A DNA stretch of 64,000 bases from Asanoa ferruginea (GCF_003387075.1 NZ_QUMQ01000001.1:6076001-6140000); one strand, 5' to 3'; positions 9,428-17,743 are shown, numbered from the stretch's first letter. Notes: a model not told the origin generated them from the sequence alone. Program-made: numbers and translations.

Positions 9428-10267
9428 TTATGGCTGATCAAGGACCGGGACGCCCAGCGGCGCCGGCAGCAGACGAATGAGTGACTGCTGCGCCGCGCGG
9501 TGCAGCACTTCCCGGGCGTCGCGCCGCGCCGACGGGGTGCTCCCGGCCACGGCGACGACGGCATCCAGGGATGACCGGCCGTCGCATCGCGACAGCAACC
9601 GCGCGGTAATGACACCGAGCCGGTGGCACGCGGGACGGCCGGACCGCGCGTCGCGCCGCAAAAGGACACCCCCTGGTCGCTGCTCGATCGACGACAGGTC
9701 CGCGAGGGAGGGCCGCGCGGGGAGCCCGAGGATGTCGCAGCCGACGGTGATGACGCACAGCCCGGGGAGCAGCTCCGGGAATACCTTCGTGCCGAGGGCT
9801 TCGGCCGCCGGGTGTTCCTCGCAGCCCTCGGCGGTGGAGACCGGCGGGAGGCCCGCGACCGCCACCTCCAGCCGTGCCAGGTCCGCGACACCGGCCGGCA
9901 GCCAGCCGACCCGGCGATCCAACCAGGCCACGAAGTCATGGCCGTGGGTGACCGCCCGCAGCATGTCCACGTCCGGTCGCCGCATCGCGTCCGCCACGTA
10001 TTCGAACAACGTGCGGCCCGCGTCGTGCTCCTGGAGCAGCTTGAGAGTCTGCGGCAGCATCTGCTCCAGCAGCACGACCCGCTTGGCCTGGAGCATGTGC
10101 AAGGACAGGTGCAGCGAGCGCGGGCTCGCCGAGCTGAGCAGGACGAGCTCGTCGGCGGTGAGCCCGTAAAGGGAACGCAGCGACTCGGGCTCGCGGCGCA
10201 ACGTCTCCTGGAGTTGGTGCGACACGAGGATGTTGGCGTACGCCGCGTAGAACGCGGGACTGGTCAT
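9428..10267 (-). CDS. MNIO partner protein with probable leader-recognition domain
   Basis: This 279-residue protein has its ATG (10267) overlapping the stop of the MNIO gene as ATGA, typical of an enzyme-partner pair. The N-terminal two thirds are helical (MTSPAFYAAYANILVSHQ, then LLEQMLPQTLKLLQEHDAG). The C-terminal part (GVLLRRD, then LLSRCDGRSSLDAVVAVAG) looks like a PqqD-type winged helix. DUF692 oxidases generally need a small partner that binds the precursor. I do not recognise a named family, but position and the similarity to the tail of the adjacent glycosyltransferase support the role. It follows the MNIO and precedes the glycosyltransferase by 19 bp. Confidence 0.65.
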   Translation of the reverse strand: MTSPAFYAAYANILVSHQLQETLRREPESLRSLYGLTADELVLLSSASPRSLHLSLHMLQAKRVVLLEQMLPQTLKLLQEHDAGRTLFEYVADAMRRPDVDMLRAVTHGHDFVAWLDRRVGWLPAGVADLARLEVAVAGLPPVSTAEGCEEHPAAEALGTKVFPELLPGLCVITVGCDILGLPARPSLADLSSIEQRPGGVLLRRDARSGRPACHRLGVITARLLSRCDGRSSLDAVVAVAGSTPSARRDAREVLHRAAQQSLIRLLPAPLGVPVLDQP

Positions 10268-11100
10268 GCGCGCACCGGCGCCCGCATCGCGGCGCGAACC
10301 CGGCCCACTTCGGTCAGCAGCTCGCCGAAGTCCTCCGGGAAGTCCTGATCCCGCTCGATCATCCCCGCCTTCAGCGGCACCCGGCGCAGCACATCGTCGA
10401 ACAGCCGCCACGCCGGCTCAGGCACCGCCGTGGAGTGGGAGTCGAGCAGAACACCGGGTTCCTCGATCCCTCCGGCCAGGTGAACCTGCACGACGCGCTC
10501 CATGGGAATCAGGTCGAGGAAATGCTGCGGGTCGAACCCGTGATTGACGGCATTGGTGTGCAGGTTCGTCACGTCCAGCAACAAGCCGCAGTCACAATGC
10601 TCGAAGAACTCGGCGATGAACTCGGCCTCGGACATACCGGTCTGCAGATCCACGTGGTAGGTGATGTTCTCCAGGATGAAGGGGACACCCACCGCCTCCT
10701 GCACCCGTTGCGCCTTACCGGCGAGCTCCCGGGCCAGTGCGGTCGAGCGGGGCAACGGCGTCAGCGATCCCAGACTGACCCCGCCCGCCCGGGTGAAACA
10801 GAGATGGTCGCTGAAGTAGGGCGCGTCGATCGCCTTGACCAGACGGGCCAACGCGTCGAGGTAGTCCGGGTCCACCTCACCGGGGGAGCCGATCGACATC
10901 TCGATGCCGTGCGGCACGAGGGGGAACAGCTCCCGCAACTCACCCAGGGTCCGGTCGTCGCGCTGACCGCCGAGAAGAAAGTGTTCGGTGATGAGCTCTA
11001 GCCAGTCGATGTCGTCGTGGTGGGCAACGATCTGGTCGTGCAACTCGGTCCGGAAACCGAGGCCGGCCCCGAGGGCCGGGACTGCGGAAAGGGAACGCAT
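10264..11100 (-). CDS. DUF692 multinuclear non-heme iron oxidase (MNIO)
   Basis: The 278-residue protein starts at ATG 11100, with AGAGG 8 bases upstream. It shows the TIM-barrel signature of DUF692 (MbnB/TglH/BufB) enzymes: His64 in VPHGIEMS, Asp98-His99 in YFSDHLCF, Glu144-Asn145 in ILENITYH, Asp176 and His181 in LLLDVTNLHTN, His207 in VQVHLAGG, Asp220 and His222 in LLDSHS, and Glu249 in MIERDQDF. These match the iron-ligand pattern of the family. Known members oxidatively remodel cysteine or other residues of RiPP precursors, for example to oxazolone/thioamide or thiooxazole. The cysteine-rich peptide at 11181-11393 is the obvious substrate. Confidence 0.93.
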   Translation of the reverse strand: MRSLSAVPALGAGLGFRTELHDQIVAHHDDIDWLELITEHFLLGGQRDDRTLGELRELFPLVPHGIEMSIGSPGEVDPDYLDALARLVKAIDAPYFSDHLCFTRAGGVSLGSLTPLPRSTALARELAGKAQRVQEAVGVPFILENITYHVDLQTGMSEAEFIAEFFEHCDCGLLLDVTNLHTNAVNHGFDPQHFLDLIPMERVVQVHLAGGIEEPGVLLDSHSTAVPEPAWRLFDDVLRRVPLKAGMIERDQDFPEDFGELLTEVGRVRAAMRAPVRA

Positions 11101-11145
11101 CGCTATCGCCTCTGGATCGGCATTCACTGGACAGGCACGGGCGGT

Positions 11146-11172
11146 GGCGCGCCGGGACGGACCCGGCGCGCC
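11146..11172 (-). terminator. Strong hairpin between precursor B and MNIO gene (partial terminator/attenuator)
   Basis: A perfect 11-bp stem, GGCGCGCCGGG / CCCGGCGCGCC with loop ACGGA, lies just after the precursor stop and 46 bp before the MNIO start. Such hairpins after RiPP precursors commonly let most transcripts end there or protect the short mRNA, giving more precursor than enzyme. The role is inferred. Confidence 0.6.
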
Positions 11173-11180
11173 ATCGGTGT

Positions 11181-11393
11181 TCAGCGCTCGAGACAGGTGG
11201 TGCTCCAGAAGGTGCATTCCGTGCCCGTCTGGTGGATCGTGGCGCCGCAGCTGCCGAAGCAGTTGCAGGTACGGGCGACCGGACCTTCGACATCGCCGTC
11301 GATCCAGGCCGTCAGCGCGTCGGCCGGCACGATCTCGAGCAGGAATGGATCGCTCTGGGTCAGCTGGTCGTCTCGTACAGCTGTCATGGTCAT
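11181..11393 (-). CDS. Cysteine-rich RiPP precursor peptide (system B)
   Basis: This encodes 70 residues starting MTMTAVRDDQ. The ATG at 11393 was chosen because AGGAGG stands at the right distance; a second ATG two codons later is possible. The leader has PFLLEIVPAD (residues 16-25), resembling the F-x-L-D/E box recognised by class I LanB. The core region after GDVEGPVA (33-40) contains Cys43, 45, 49, 60 and 67 and nine Ser/Thr, including TCNCFGSC and CTFWSTTC. It heads the operon with MNIO, partner, glycosyltransferase and LanB. Dehydration of Ser/Thr, MNIO chemistry at Cys and glycosylation are all plausible; the cleavage site is not evident. Confidence 0.85.
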   Translation of the reverse strand: MTMTAVRDDQLTQSDPFLLEIVPADALTAWIDGDVEGPVARTCNCFGSCGATIHQTGTECTFWSTTCLER

Positions 11394-11440
11394 GTTGCTA
11401 CCTCCTGGAATGCGTCGGAAGGCGAACGTAGAGTCGCCGT

Positions 11441-11485
11441 CTACACAGGATCCGAACACCGGAAGCGCGTGTATCCCGTGTGTAG
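11441..11485. promoter_or_regulatory. Putative operator shared with system A (site B)
   Basis: The site lies between the divergent precursor B and S9 peptidase genes. Arms CTACAC (11441-11446) and GTGTAG (11480-11485) are present. The minus strand from 11485 to 11466 reads CTACACACGGGATACACGCG, 17 of 20 bases identical to site A. The motif ends 42 bp before the peptidase start and about 72 bp before the precursor start, a position suited to controlling both. Confidence 0.5.
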
Positions 11486-11527
11486 CGGCGGTGGGAACCT
11501 CGGACGTCTCACCTCAGGAGGCAGCCC

Positions 11528-13501
11528 GTGGCCGATCTGCCGGCGCCCGCATCCCTGCTAGCCCTGCCACGGCTGGTTGGTCTGGCTGCCGCGGCGGACG
11601 GACGGTCCTACATCGTGGAACTGGACCGTCCCGGCGCCGGTCGCAGTTCCGTCGTGATGGACGCCGGCGACCGGAAGTCGGTTCACGTTCCGGGGTGGGC
11701 TGTGACAGCGCTGCCGGACCGGTGCGTGCTCCACCTCGCCGAGGCTGACACCGGCCCACCCCGGACCGTCCTGTGGTGGCGGTCGCTCGACCGCGGGGAG
11801 GCTCGGCCGCTGGCCGCACCAGCGGGCGGTGTCTCGGCCTACGTATACGCGGCCGCCGCCGGCCAGGTTCTCTACGCGACGCTCATGTGCTCTGACATGT
11901 CAGCCGAGCAGGACCTTGAGTTGCGACGGCAGCGACACGCCCTGGGTACGGGTGCCGCACTCTACGAACCGGGTGAGACGGTCCACCACGGTCGCGGCGC
12001 CGGGCAGCGGCGGATCCGCCTGGCCTGCCTGCCTTTCGCCTCGCAAGCCGACGCAGCCCTCTTACCGGAGCCCTGCGGGGCGCGGCTGCGCGGCGGCTTC
12101 GCGGTCGCCGACGACGCGCTGCGTGTCGTGGCGGAGTCGAGTGTGGACGATCACCGACAACGACGCCTTGGTCTGCACCTCGCCGAGCGTGGCGGCACGG
12201 ACAGACCATGGCGATGGCGGCGCCTCGCCCCGCACGACGACGCGGACTTCTTCAGCCCGGTGCTGTCCCCGGGCGGGCGATGGCTTGCCTGCACCCGGGT
12301 GTCGGGCGGCTCCCCGGGCGCGGACAGCCCGGGGCCGCCGATGTCCGGCACGTTGTGGTTGTTCGACCTCGCCGACCCGACCGACTGCGGGCGCCCTCTC
12401 GCGACCGATGTCGACGTCTGGCCCACTCCGGCCGCATGGGCGCCGGACGCGGGTGCGCTGTATTTCACGGCCGACCGCGCCGGCAGCACACCGGTCTTCA
12501 GCGTGGAGATCGCGACCGGCGCCGTCCGGCGACTCACCGGCACCGGTAGCTTCACCGATGTCCAATCCCGCGGCGATGAGATCTACGCGATCCGTTCGGC
12601 GGTCGACCGGGTGCCCGTGCCGACCCGACTGCGTCCGCACGGCCCGTCCGGCCGGCGCGCGCCGCAGGTGCTGCGCAGCCCAACACCAGATCCCGCGATG
12701 CCCGGCCACTTGGAACGGGTCGTCGCGCACATCGGGTCGGCGCCGGTATCCGGCTGGCTGTGCCGGCCTGCCAACACCGGTCCCCGCCAGCGCGCTCCGC
12801 TGCTCGTGTGGCTGCACGGCGGCCCGAGAGCAAGCTGGAACGCCTGGTCGTGGCGGTGGTGCCCGTGGCTGGCTGTCGCGAGGGGTTACGCCGTCCTCAT
12901 GCCCGATCCGGCCCCGTCGACCGGCTACGGTCAGGCCTTCACCGAGCGCGCCTGGGGTGACTGGGCGGGCACCCCGCGCGCCGACGTGATGAGCCTGGTG
13001 GATGTCGTCTCCGCACGGCCGGACGTCGACGCGGACCGCACCGCGGTGATGGGAGGTTCGTTCGGCGGCTTCCTCGCCTACCACCTGGTGGCACGATCGA
13101 GCAGGTTCCGAGCGGCCGTGGTCCACGCCGGCATCTGGGACCTGGGCGAGTTCGTCAGCAGCAGCACGATGGCGCGGGCGTTCCACGGCGAGTTCGGGCA
13201 CCCGCTGGACGCCGCCGACACCTACCGGCGGCAGAGTCCCCGCTCGCTCGCCGACCAGATGCGCACTCCACTGCTGATCAGTCATGGCAGCCTGGATCCG
13301 GTGGTGCCATTCACCCAGGCGCTCACGGCGTTGAACGACCTGCGGCGGTTGGGCACGCCCGCGAGACTGCTCCAGTTCCCCGACGAGATGCACGACATCA
13401 CCAGGCCGGGCAACGTCCGGATCTGGTATGAGGCTGTGTTCGCGTTCCTGGACCACACCCTGCACGACCGGCCATGGCGACCCCCGGCCCTCCTGGCCTG
13501 A
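11528..13501 (+). CDS. S9 family (prolyl oligopeptidase-type) serine peptidase, probable leader peptidase
   Basis: The 657-residue protein starts at GTG 11528, preceded by AGGAGG 7 bases upstream. Residues 1 to about 390 form a beta-propeller of WD-like blades. The C-terminal alpha/beta hydrolase carries the catalytic triad Ser511 (GGSFGGFLAYH), Asp590 (GSLDPVVPF) and His622 (DEMHDI). S9 enzymes cut after or near proline or basic residues in short peptides, and related enzymes remove RiPP leaders in some lanthipeptide pathways. No signal peptide is seen, so it should act in the cytoplasm. Divergent transcription from precursor B across a shared operator supports a leader-processing role, but this is inference. 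Confidence 0.88.
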   Translation: MADLPAPASLLALPRLVGLAAAADGRSYIVELDRPGAGRSSVVMDAGDRKSVHVPGWAVTALPDRCVLHLAEADTGPPRTVLWWRSLDRGEARPLAAPAGGVSAYVYAAAAGQVLYATLMCSDMSAEQDLELRRQRHALGTGAALYEPGETVHHGRGAGQRRIRLACLPFASQADAALLPEPCGARLRGGFAVADDALRVVAESSVDDHRQRRLGLHLAERGGTDRPWRWRRLAPHDDADFFSPVLSPGGRWLACTRVSGGSPGADSPGPPMSGTLWLFDLADPTDCGRPLATDVDVWPTPAAWAPDAGALYFTADRAGSTPVFSVEIATGAVRRLTGTGSFTDVQSRGDEIYAIRSAVDRVPVPTRLRPHGPSGRRAPQVLRSPTPDPAMPGHLERVVAHIGSAPVSGWLCRPANTGPRQRAPLLVWLHGGPRASWNAWSWRWCPWLAVARGYAVLMPDPAPSTGYGQAFTERAWGDWAGTPRADVMSLVDVVSARPDVDADRTAVMGGSFGGFLAYHLVARSSRFRAAVVHAGIWDLGEFVSSSTMARAFHGEFGHPLDAADTYRRQSPRSLADQMRTPLLISHGSLDPVVPFTQALTALNDLRRLGTPARLLQFPDEMHDITRPGNVRIWYEAVFAFLDHTLHDRPWRPPALLA

Positions 13502-13567
13502 CACAGGAGCAGGCCGCGGTGGAGTGCTACGTGGGTGTCGCACCGATGAGGCGCTAGTGTGCGGAGC

Positions 13568-14132
13568 ATGACCGACGCCGTGCTCGACCCGCGACTTCTG
13601 GACGCCGCCATCGCTGTCCTGGCCGAGACGGGCTGGGAAGGTGTGACGCTGGAGAAGGTCGCCGAGCGGGCCGGGCAGTCGCGGTCGACGGTGTGGCGGA
13701 AGGGTGTCACCCGTGACGGGCTGCTGGCGGCGCTGCTCGACGCGCTCGCGGATGACTTTCGCCTCTCGATGTGGCCGTTGCTGACCTCGGACGAGCCGGG
13801 CCGGGTCCGGCTGGAACAAGGACTCGCGGTGCTGTGTCAGGTGATCGAACGGCACCTGCCGCTCGTACTCGCGTCGGACGAGGTGTTCCATCAAGGTGAC
13901 CCGGGGCGCCGGCAACTGAACTACCCTCGACCCCTATCGCCGCTTCGTTCGTGACGGACAGGCCGACGGCACGCTCGCCGGTGGCGACAGCGCCGACGAG
14001 GTGGCGGAGGTGGCCTTCAACTGCGTGGCGTGGACCTACAGCCACCTGCGCGGACGGCATCAATGGTCGGCTGAGCGGGCCGAGCAGAAGGTGATCCGCC
14101 TGGTCATGCACGGCCTCCTCCCGGCCTCGTAA
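13568..14132 (+). pseudogene. TetR family regulator, frameshifted
   Basis: The N-terminal half (MTDAVLDPRLLDAAIAVLAE, then TLEKVAERAGQSRSTVWRK) is a clear TetR helix-turn-helix. That frame runs into a stop near 13954. The typical TetR C-terminal half (LDPYRRFVRDGQADGTLAGG to the stop at 14130-14132) continues from about 13926 in another frame. A 1-base gain or 2-base loss near 13905-13925 (or a sequencing error there) explains this. It lies 66 bp downstream of the S9 peptidase and could have controlled the RiPP genes or the next methyltransferase; in its present form it should be inactive. Confidence 0.8.
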
Positions 14133-14159
14133 ACGCTCGCGACGATCCCTTGCGATCTC

Positions 14160-14177
14160 TGAAACGCTCGTGTTTCA
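14160..14177. promoter_or_regulatory. Palindrome upstream of methyltransferase, possible TetR operator
   Basis: TGAAAC and GTTTCA form a perfect 6-bp inverted repeat around GCTCGT, 32 bp before the GTG of the methyltransferase and 27 bp after the broken TetR gene. It is the size and place expected for a TetR-type operator or promoter element. Confidence 0.35.
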
Positions 14178-14209
14178 CTTGTGACACATGAGCGGACCGA
14201 GGAGGCGCT

Positions 14210-14785
14210 GTGAATGATGGGCACGCGCGTTTGTGCAGCTCGCGTCGGTGGGCTGAGTTCATCGCCGGCGAGGTCGTGCCGGCCGCGCTCGACGGGCGTG
14301 AGGTCGGGCGCCACCTGTTGGAGATCGGACCGGGTTACGGCGCGTCGACCGCTCGGCTCGCCGTCCTGGATGGACAGCTGACCGCCGTCGAGATCGACCC
14401 CAGGCTGGCCGCGCGACTACGGCGACGGTTGCCCGAGGTGGTGGTGATCGACGGCCGTGGCGAGGATCTGCCCTTTCCTGATGCCGTTTTCACCGCGGTG
14501 CTGTCCTTCACGATGCTGCACCACGTGCATTCCGCGGCCGACCAGGACGCGCTGTTCCGGCACGCACAGCGGGTGCTGCGTGCGGGTGGCATTTTCGCCG
14601 GATCGGACAGCATCGCCAGTTCGGGCCTGCGCGAGTTCCATCGCGACGACATCTACACACCGATTGACCCGCGTGGGCTGCCAGACCGGCTGAGCGCTGC
14701 CGGGTTCACCGACATCAGGGTCGACATCCAGCCGAAGGACGAGTGGTTCTCCTTCTCCGCAGTGCGCGCCGAGGAAGGACGATGA
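14210..14785 (+). CDS. Class I SAM-dependent methyltransferase
   Basis: This 191-residue protein starts at GTG 14210, with GGAGG 4-5 bases upstream. Motif I is LLEIGPGYGASTARL (residues 28-42), then AVEIDPRLAARL with the acidic ribose-binding residue, then GRGEDLPFPDAVFTAVLSFTMLHHV, as in UbiE/ubiquinone-type methyltransferases. The substrate is unknown. Its stop overlaps the start of the HIT-like gene, so the two form an operon, perhaps formerly under the TetR-like gene just upstream. Confidence 0.85.
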   Translation: MNDGHARLCSSRRWAEFIAGEVVPAALDGREVGRHLLEIGPGYGASTARLAVLDGQLTAVEIDPRLAARLRRRLPEVVVIDGRGEDLPFPDAVFTAVLSFTMLHHVHSAADQDALFRHAQRVLRAGGIFAGSDSIASSGLREFHRDDIYTPIDPRGLPDRLSAAGFTDIRVDIQPKDEWFSFSAVRAEEGR

Positions 14786-15330
14786 TGGAACTGCCGTACG
14801 CACCGCCGCTGACGCGACGAACGCTGGCGGACCCCGTCATTCCCGAACCGCCGCGACGGGGCGATCCTGGTGGCGAGCCATGCGGCGTCTGCCCAGGCGA
14901 AGACGGTCCGCACACCATCTGGTCCGACGACAACTGGATCCTCAACCACGGTGTAGAAACCAGCCTCGCAGGGGCGGTATGGCTCGCCACCCGCGTACAC
15001 GTCGACTCGTTCGCAGATCTTGATTCCGCCCTGGCCCAAGACTTCGGGGTGCTCAGCGGCCGGATCGACCGGGCACTGCTGGCACTGCCGGACGTCGCGC
15101 GAACCCACGTCTACCGCTGGGGCGACGGGGGAGCCCACTTCCACGTCTGGTATCTGCCCCGCCCGCTGGGAATGGTGCAGGCACAGAAGATGATGCTTCC
15201 GTTGTGGGAGGAGGTCCTGCCCCGGGCTTCCGACGAAGCGATCTCCGACGCCAAGCGCCGGATCGCCGACTGCCTCACGAACGAAGGCCCGGTCCGCGCC
15301 CGCGAACAACCGTGGGATGGCGCATCCTGA
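14782..15330 (+). CDS. HIT-like protein
   Basis: The 182-residue product starts at ATG 14782 (a second ATG follows at once), overlapping the methyltransferase stop. GAGGAAGG serves as ribosome site. It has GAHFHVWYLPRP around residues 121-132, an H-x-H-hydrophobic motif like that of histidine-triad nucleotide hydrolases and transferases, and CGVC near residue 34, which could bind zinc. Annotated homologs in actinomycetes are usually called hypothetical. A link with the methyltransferase is suggested by translational coupling only. Confidence 0.7.
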   Translation: MMELPYAPPLTRRTLADPVIPEPPRRGDPGGEPCGVCPGEDGPHTIWSDDNWILNHGVETSLAGAVWLATRVHVDSFADLDSALAQDFGVLSGRIDRALLALPDVARTHVYRWGDGGAHFHVWYLPRPLGMVQAQKMMLPLWEEVLPRASDEAISDAKRRIADCLTNEGPVRAREQPWDGAS

Positions 15331-15388
15331 TCTCGACCGGGATAGTCGTTCTTGATTGTGGGCGGCCGTGAGCGGGTACCGCTGTGCC

Positions 15389-17704
15389 ATGTCCCAGATT
15401 CCGAGCGACGCGGCCGCGGCCGGCTCCGCCGAACCGGCCAAAGCCCCGGGCAAGCGCTCGCGCCGCAAGACGTGGCTGGTCAGCGGCTTGGCCGTGCTGC
15501 TGGTCATGTGCGGTGGCGGTGCGGCGATCGGCGCCTACTACGTCGACACCGTGCCGCCGCCCGACGAGTTGGTGCTGCCCGAGTCGACGACGCTCTACTA
15601 CGCCGACGGGAAAACGCCGATGGCGAAGCTGGGCACGGAAAACCGCACGATCCTGCCGTACGAGCAGATGAACGACGCGGTCAAGCAGGCGATTGTGGCG
15701 GCCGAGGACCGGACCTTCTGGACGAACGAGGGCATCGACTTCCGCGGTGTGCTGCGCGCCGCGTGGAACAACGTCACCGGCGGTGACCGGCAGGGCGCCT
15801 CGACGATCACCCAGCAATACGCCCGGATCGCCGCTGATCTCAACGGGGTCACCTACTCCCGCAAGCTGCGCGAGGCCGTGATGGCCTGGAAGCTGGACGA
15901 CCAGCACAGCAAAGACGAGATCCTCGGCTTCTATCTCAACACCGTGTCGTTCGGCCGCGGGGCGTACGGCATCGAGGCGGCGGCGCAGACGTTCTTCGGC
16001 AAGACGGCCCGCAAGGATGCGTCCCGAGAGAGCCAGCTGACGCGGTCTGAGGCCGCTGTGCTGGCAGCGATGGTCAAACAGCCGGAGGCGAACCCGGACG
16101 ACCCCGAGGGACAGCCTGGCTACGACCCGAAGCGCAACGACAAGGCCCGCCAGAACTCGATCGAGCGATGGCGTTATATCCGCGACGGGATGGTCGCGCT
16201 CGGTTACCTGACGGCGGCCGAGGGCGCGGACCTCGCCTACCCAGATACCGTCCGTGACTACGATCCCCGGGCGGGTCAGTCGGGCCTCGACCGGCCGAGC
16301 GGGCTCGTCGTCAACCACGTGCTGAGCGAGTTGCGGGGAGTCGACCCGTTCAAGGACCGCCCGTTCGACTATGTCCGCAACGGTGGCTTCCGGATCGTGA
16401 CGACGGTCGACAAGCGGGCACAGGACGCGGCCGAGGACGCCGCGAACATCCACGGCGAGAAGGCACCGGACGTCGTACGCGGACAGCCCAAGAACTGGCA
16501 GTCGGCGCTGGTGGCCGTGCAACCCGGCAGCGGCCGGGTGCTCGCTTACTACGGCGGCAACGACGGTCTCGGCGCCGACAACGCGGGGTGGTACCTCGAC
16601 GAGGACGGCAACGCGTCCGGGTTCGGGCAGCACCCGCCGGGCTCGTCGTTCAAGGTGTACGACCTCGCGGAGGCGCTGCGGCAGGGCATCTCCCCGAAGC
16701 AGCGGTTCGACTCTCCGGCGACCAAGGAGTTCCCGAAGAGCGGCCGCACGCGCGACAGTGCGGCTGGCCCGATCCGCAACTCCGGCAGTGCGGGTTGCCA
16801 GCCGCGGTGCGCGCTCTGGGAGGCGACCGTCGCGTCGCTGAACACCACCTACTTCGGGCTCACCGAGCAGCTCGGCGTGCCCGCCGTCATCGACATGGCA
16901 CGCAAGGCGGGCGTCGAGTCGATGTGGGCGAACGAGCAGGGCAAGCCCAAACCTGTTCGGGTCGACCTGCTCGAGACGCCGGCCGAGGAGGCGGCAGCCC
17001 GGTTCTCCACCGAGGTCGGCATCGGTCAGTACGGCATCACGGTGCAGGACCACGCGAACGGCATGGCGACGTTCGCGGCCGGCGGCAAGCGCGCGAACGC
17101 GCACTTCGTCCGATCGGTGTCCAAAGGAGACGACGAGATCTACAAGGAGCAGCTGACGCAGACGGACGTCGGGCTGAACGAGGAGCAGGCCAAGCAGCTC
17201 AATTGGACGCTGCGCCAGGTCGAGGCCGCGAAGGTTCCGGACTGGGACGCGGCGGGCAAGACCGGCACCTGGCAGGCGGGCAAGAGCACCACGCAGAACC
17301 AGCACGCCTGGATGGTCGGCTACACGGGTGCGATCGCCGCGGCGGTGTGGCTGGGCACCACGGACGGCAAGCCGCTGCGCACGAAGGACGGCAGTTACGA
17401 CGTGTTCGGCGCGAGCTATCCGGGCCGGATCTGGCAGCAGTTCATGACACAGGCGGCCAAGGCGATGGAACTCGACCCGGACGACTACCGGTTCGCGCAG
17501 CCCGGGTTCCCGCAGGAAACGCCGTCCGCGCCGCCCAGCGCGGAGACGCCGCCGACTCGCACTCCCGAGCCGACCGATCCGCCGCAACCGACGCCGTCGA
17601 CCGAGCCCACGCCAACACCCAAACCGACCAAGCCGCCGAAGCCGACCCCGACCACGCGTCCATCCGACCCGGCCACGCCAGCGATAGACGACGTCGCGAG
17701 GTAG
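15389..17704 (+). CDS. Bifunctional penicillin-binding protein (transglycosylase/transpeptidase)
   Basis: This 771-residue class A PBP has a short cytoplasmic N-terminus, one membrane anchor (WLVSGLAVLLVMCGGGAAIG), then a GT51 glycosyltransferase domain with the catalytic Glu106 in AAEDRTFW and the QGASTITQQYAR motif. The transpeptidase domain has Ser419-S-F-Lys422 (SxxK) and AGKTGT. It polymerises and cross-links peptidoglycan outside the membrane. The tail beyond about residue 710 is a Pro/Thr-rich low-complexity stretch typical of actinobacterial PBPs. Start ATG 15389 was preferred because the anchor then lies near the N-terminus. Confidence 0.95.
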   Translation: MSQIPSDAAAAGSAEPAKAPGKRSRRKTWLVSGLAVLLVMCGGGAAIGAYYVDTVPPPDELVLPESTTLYYADGKTPMAKLGTENRTILPYEQMNDAVKQAIVAAEDRTFWTNEGIDFRGVLRAAWNNVTGGDRQGASTITQQYARIAADLNGVTYSRKLREAVMAWKLDDQHSKDEILGFYLNTVSFGRGAYGIEAAAQTFFGKTARKDASRESQLTRSEAAVLAAMVKQPEANPDDPEGQPGYDPKRNDKARQNSIERWRYIRDGMVALGYLTAAEGADLAYPDTVRDYDPRAGQSGLDRPSGLVVNHVLSELRGVDPFKDRPFDYVRNGGFRIVTTVDKRAQDAAEDAANIHGEKAPDVVRGQPKNWQSALVAVQPGSGRVLAYYGGNDGLGADNAGWYLDEDGNASGFGQHPPGSSFKVYDLAEALRQGISPKQRFDSPATKEFPKSGRTRDSAAGPIRNSGSAGCQPRCALWEATVASLNTTYFGLTEQLGVPAVIDMARKAGVESMWANEQGKPKPVRVDLLETPAEEAAARFSTEVGIGQYGITVQDHANGMATFAAGGKRANAHFVRSVSKGDDEIYKEQLTQTDVGLNEEQAKQLNWTLRQVEAAKVPDWDAAGKTGTWQAGKSTTQNQHAWMVGYTGAIAAAVWLGTTDGKPLRTKDGSYDVFGASYPGRIWQQFMTQAAKAMELDPDDYRFAQPGFPQETPSAPPSAETPPTRTPEPTDPPQPTPSTEPTPTPKPTKPPKPTPTTRPSDPATPAIDDVAR

Positions 17705-17743
17705 GACTTCACGGGCCGGGCGCTCGGGTGCTGTCCCCGATAG

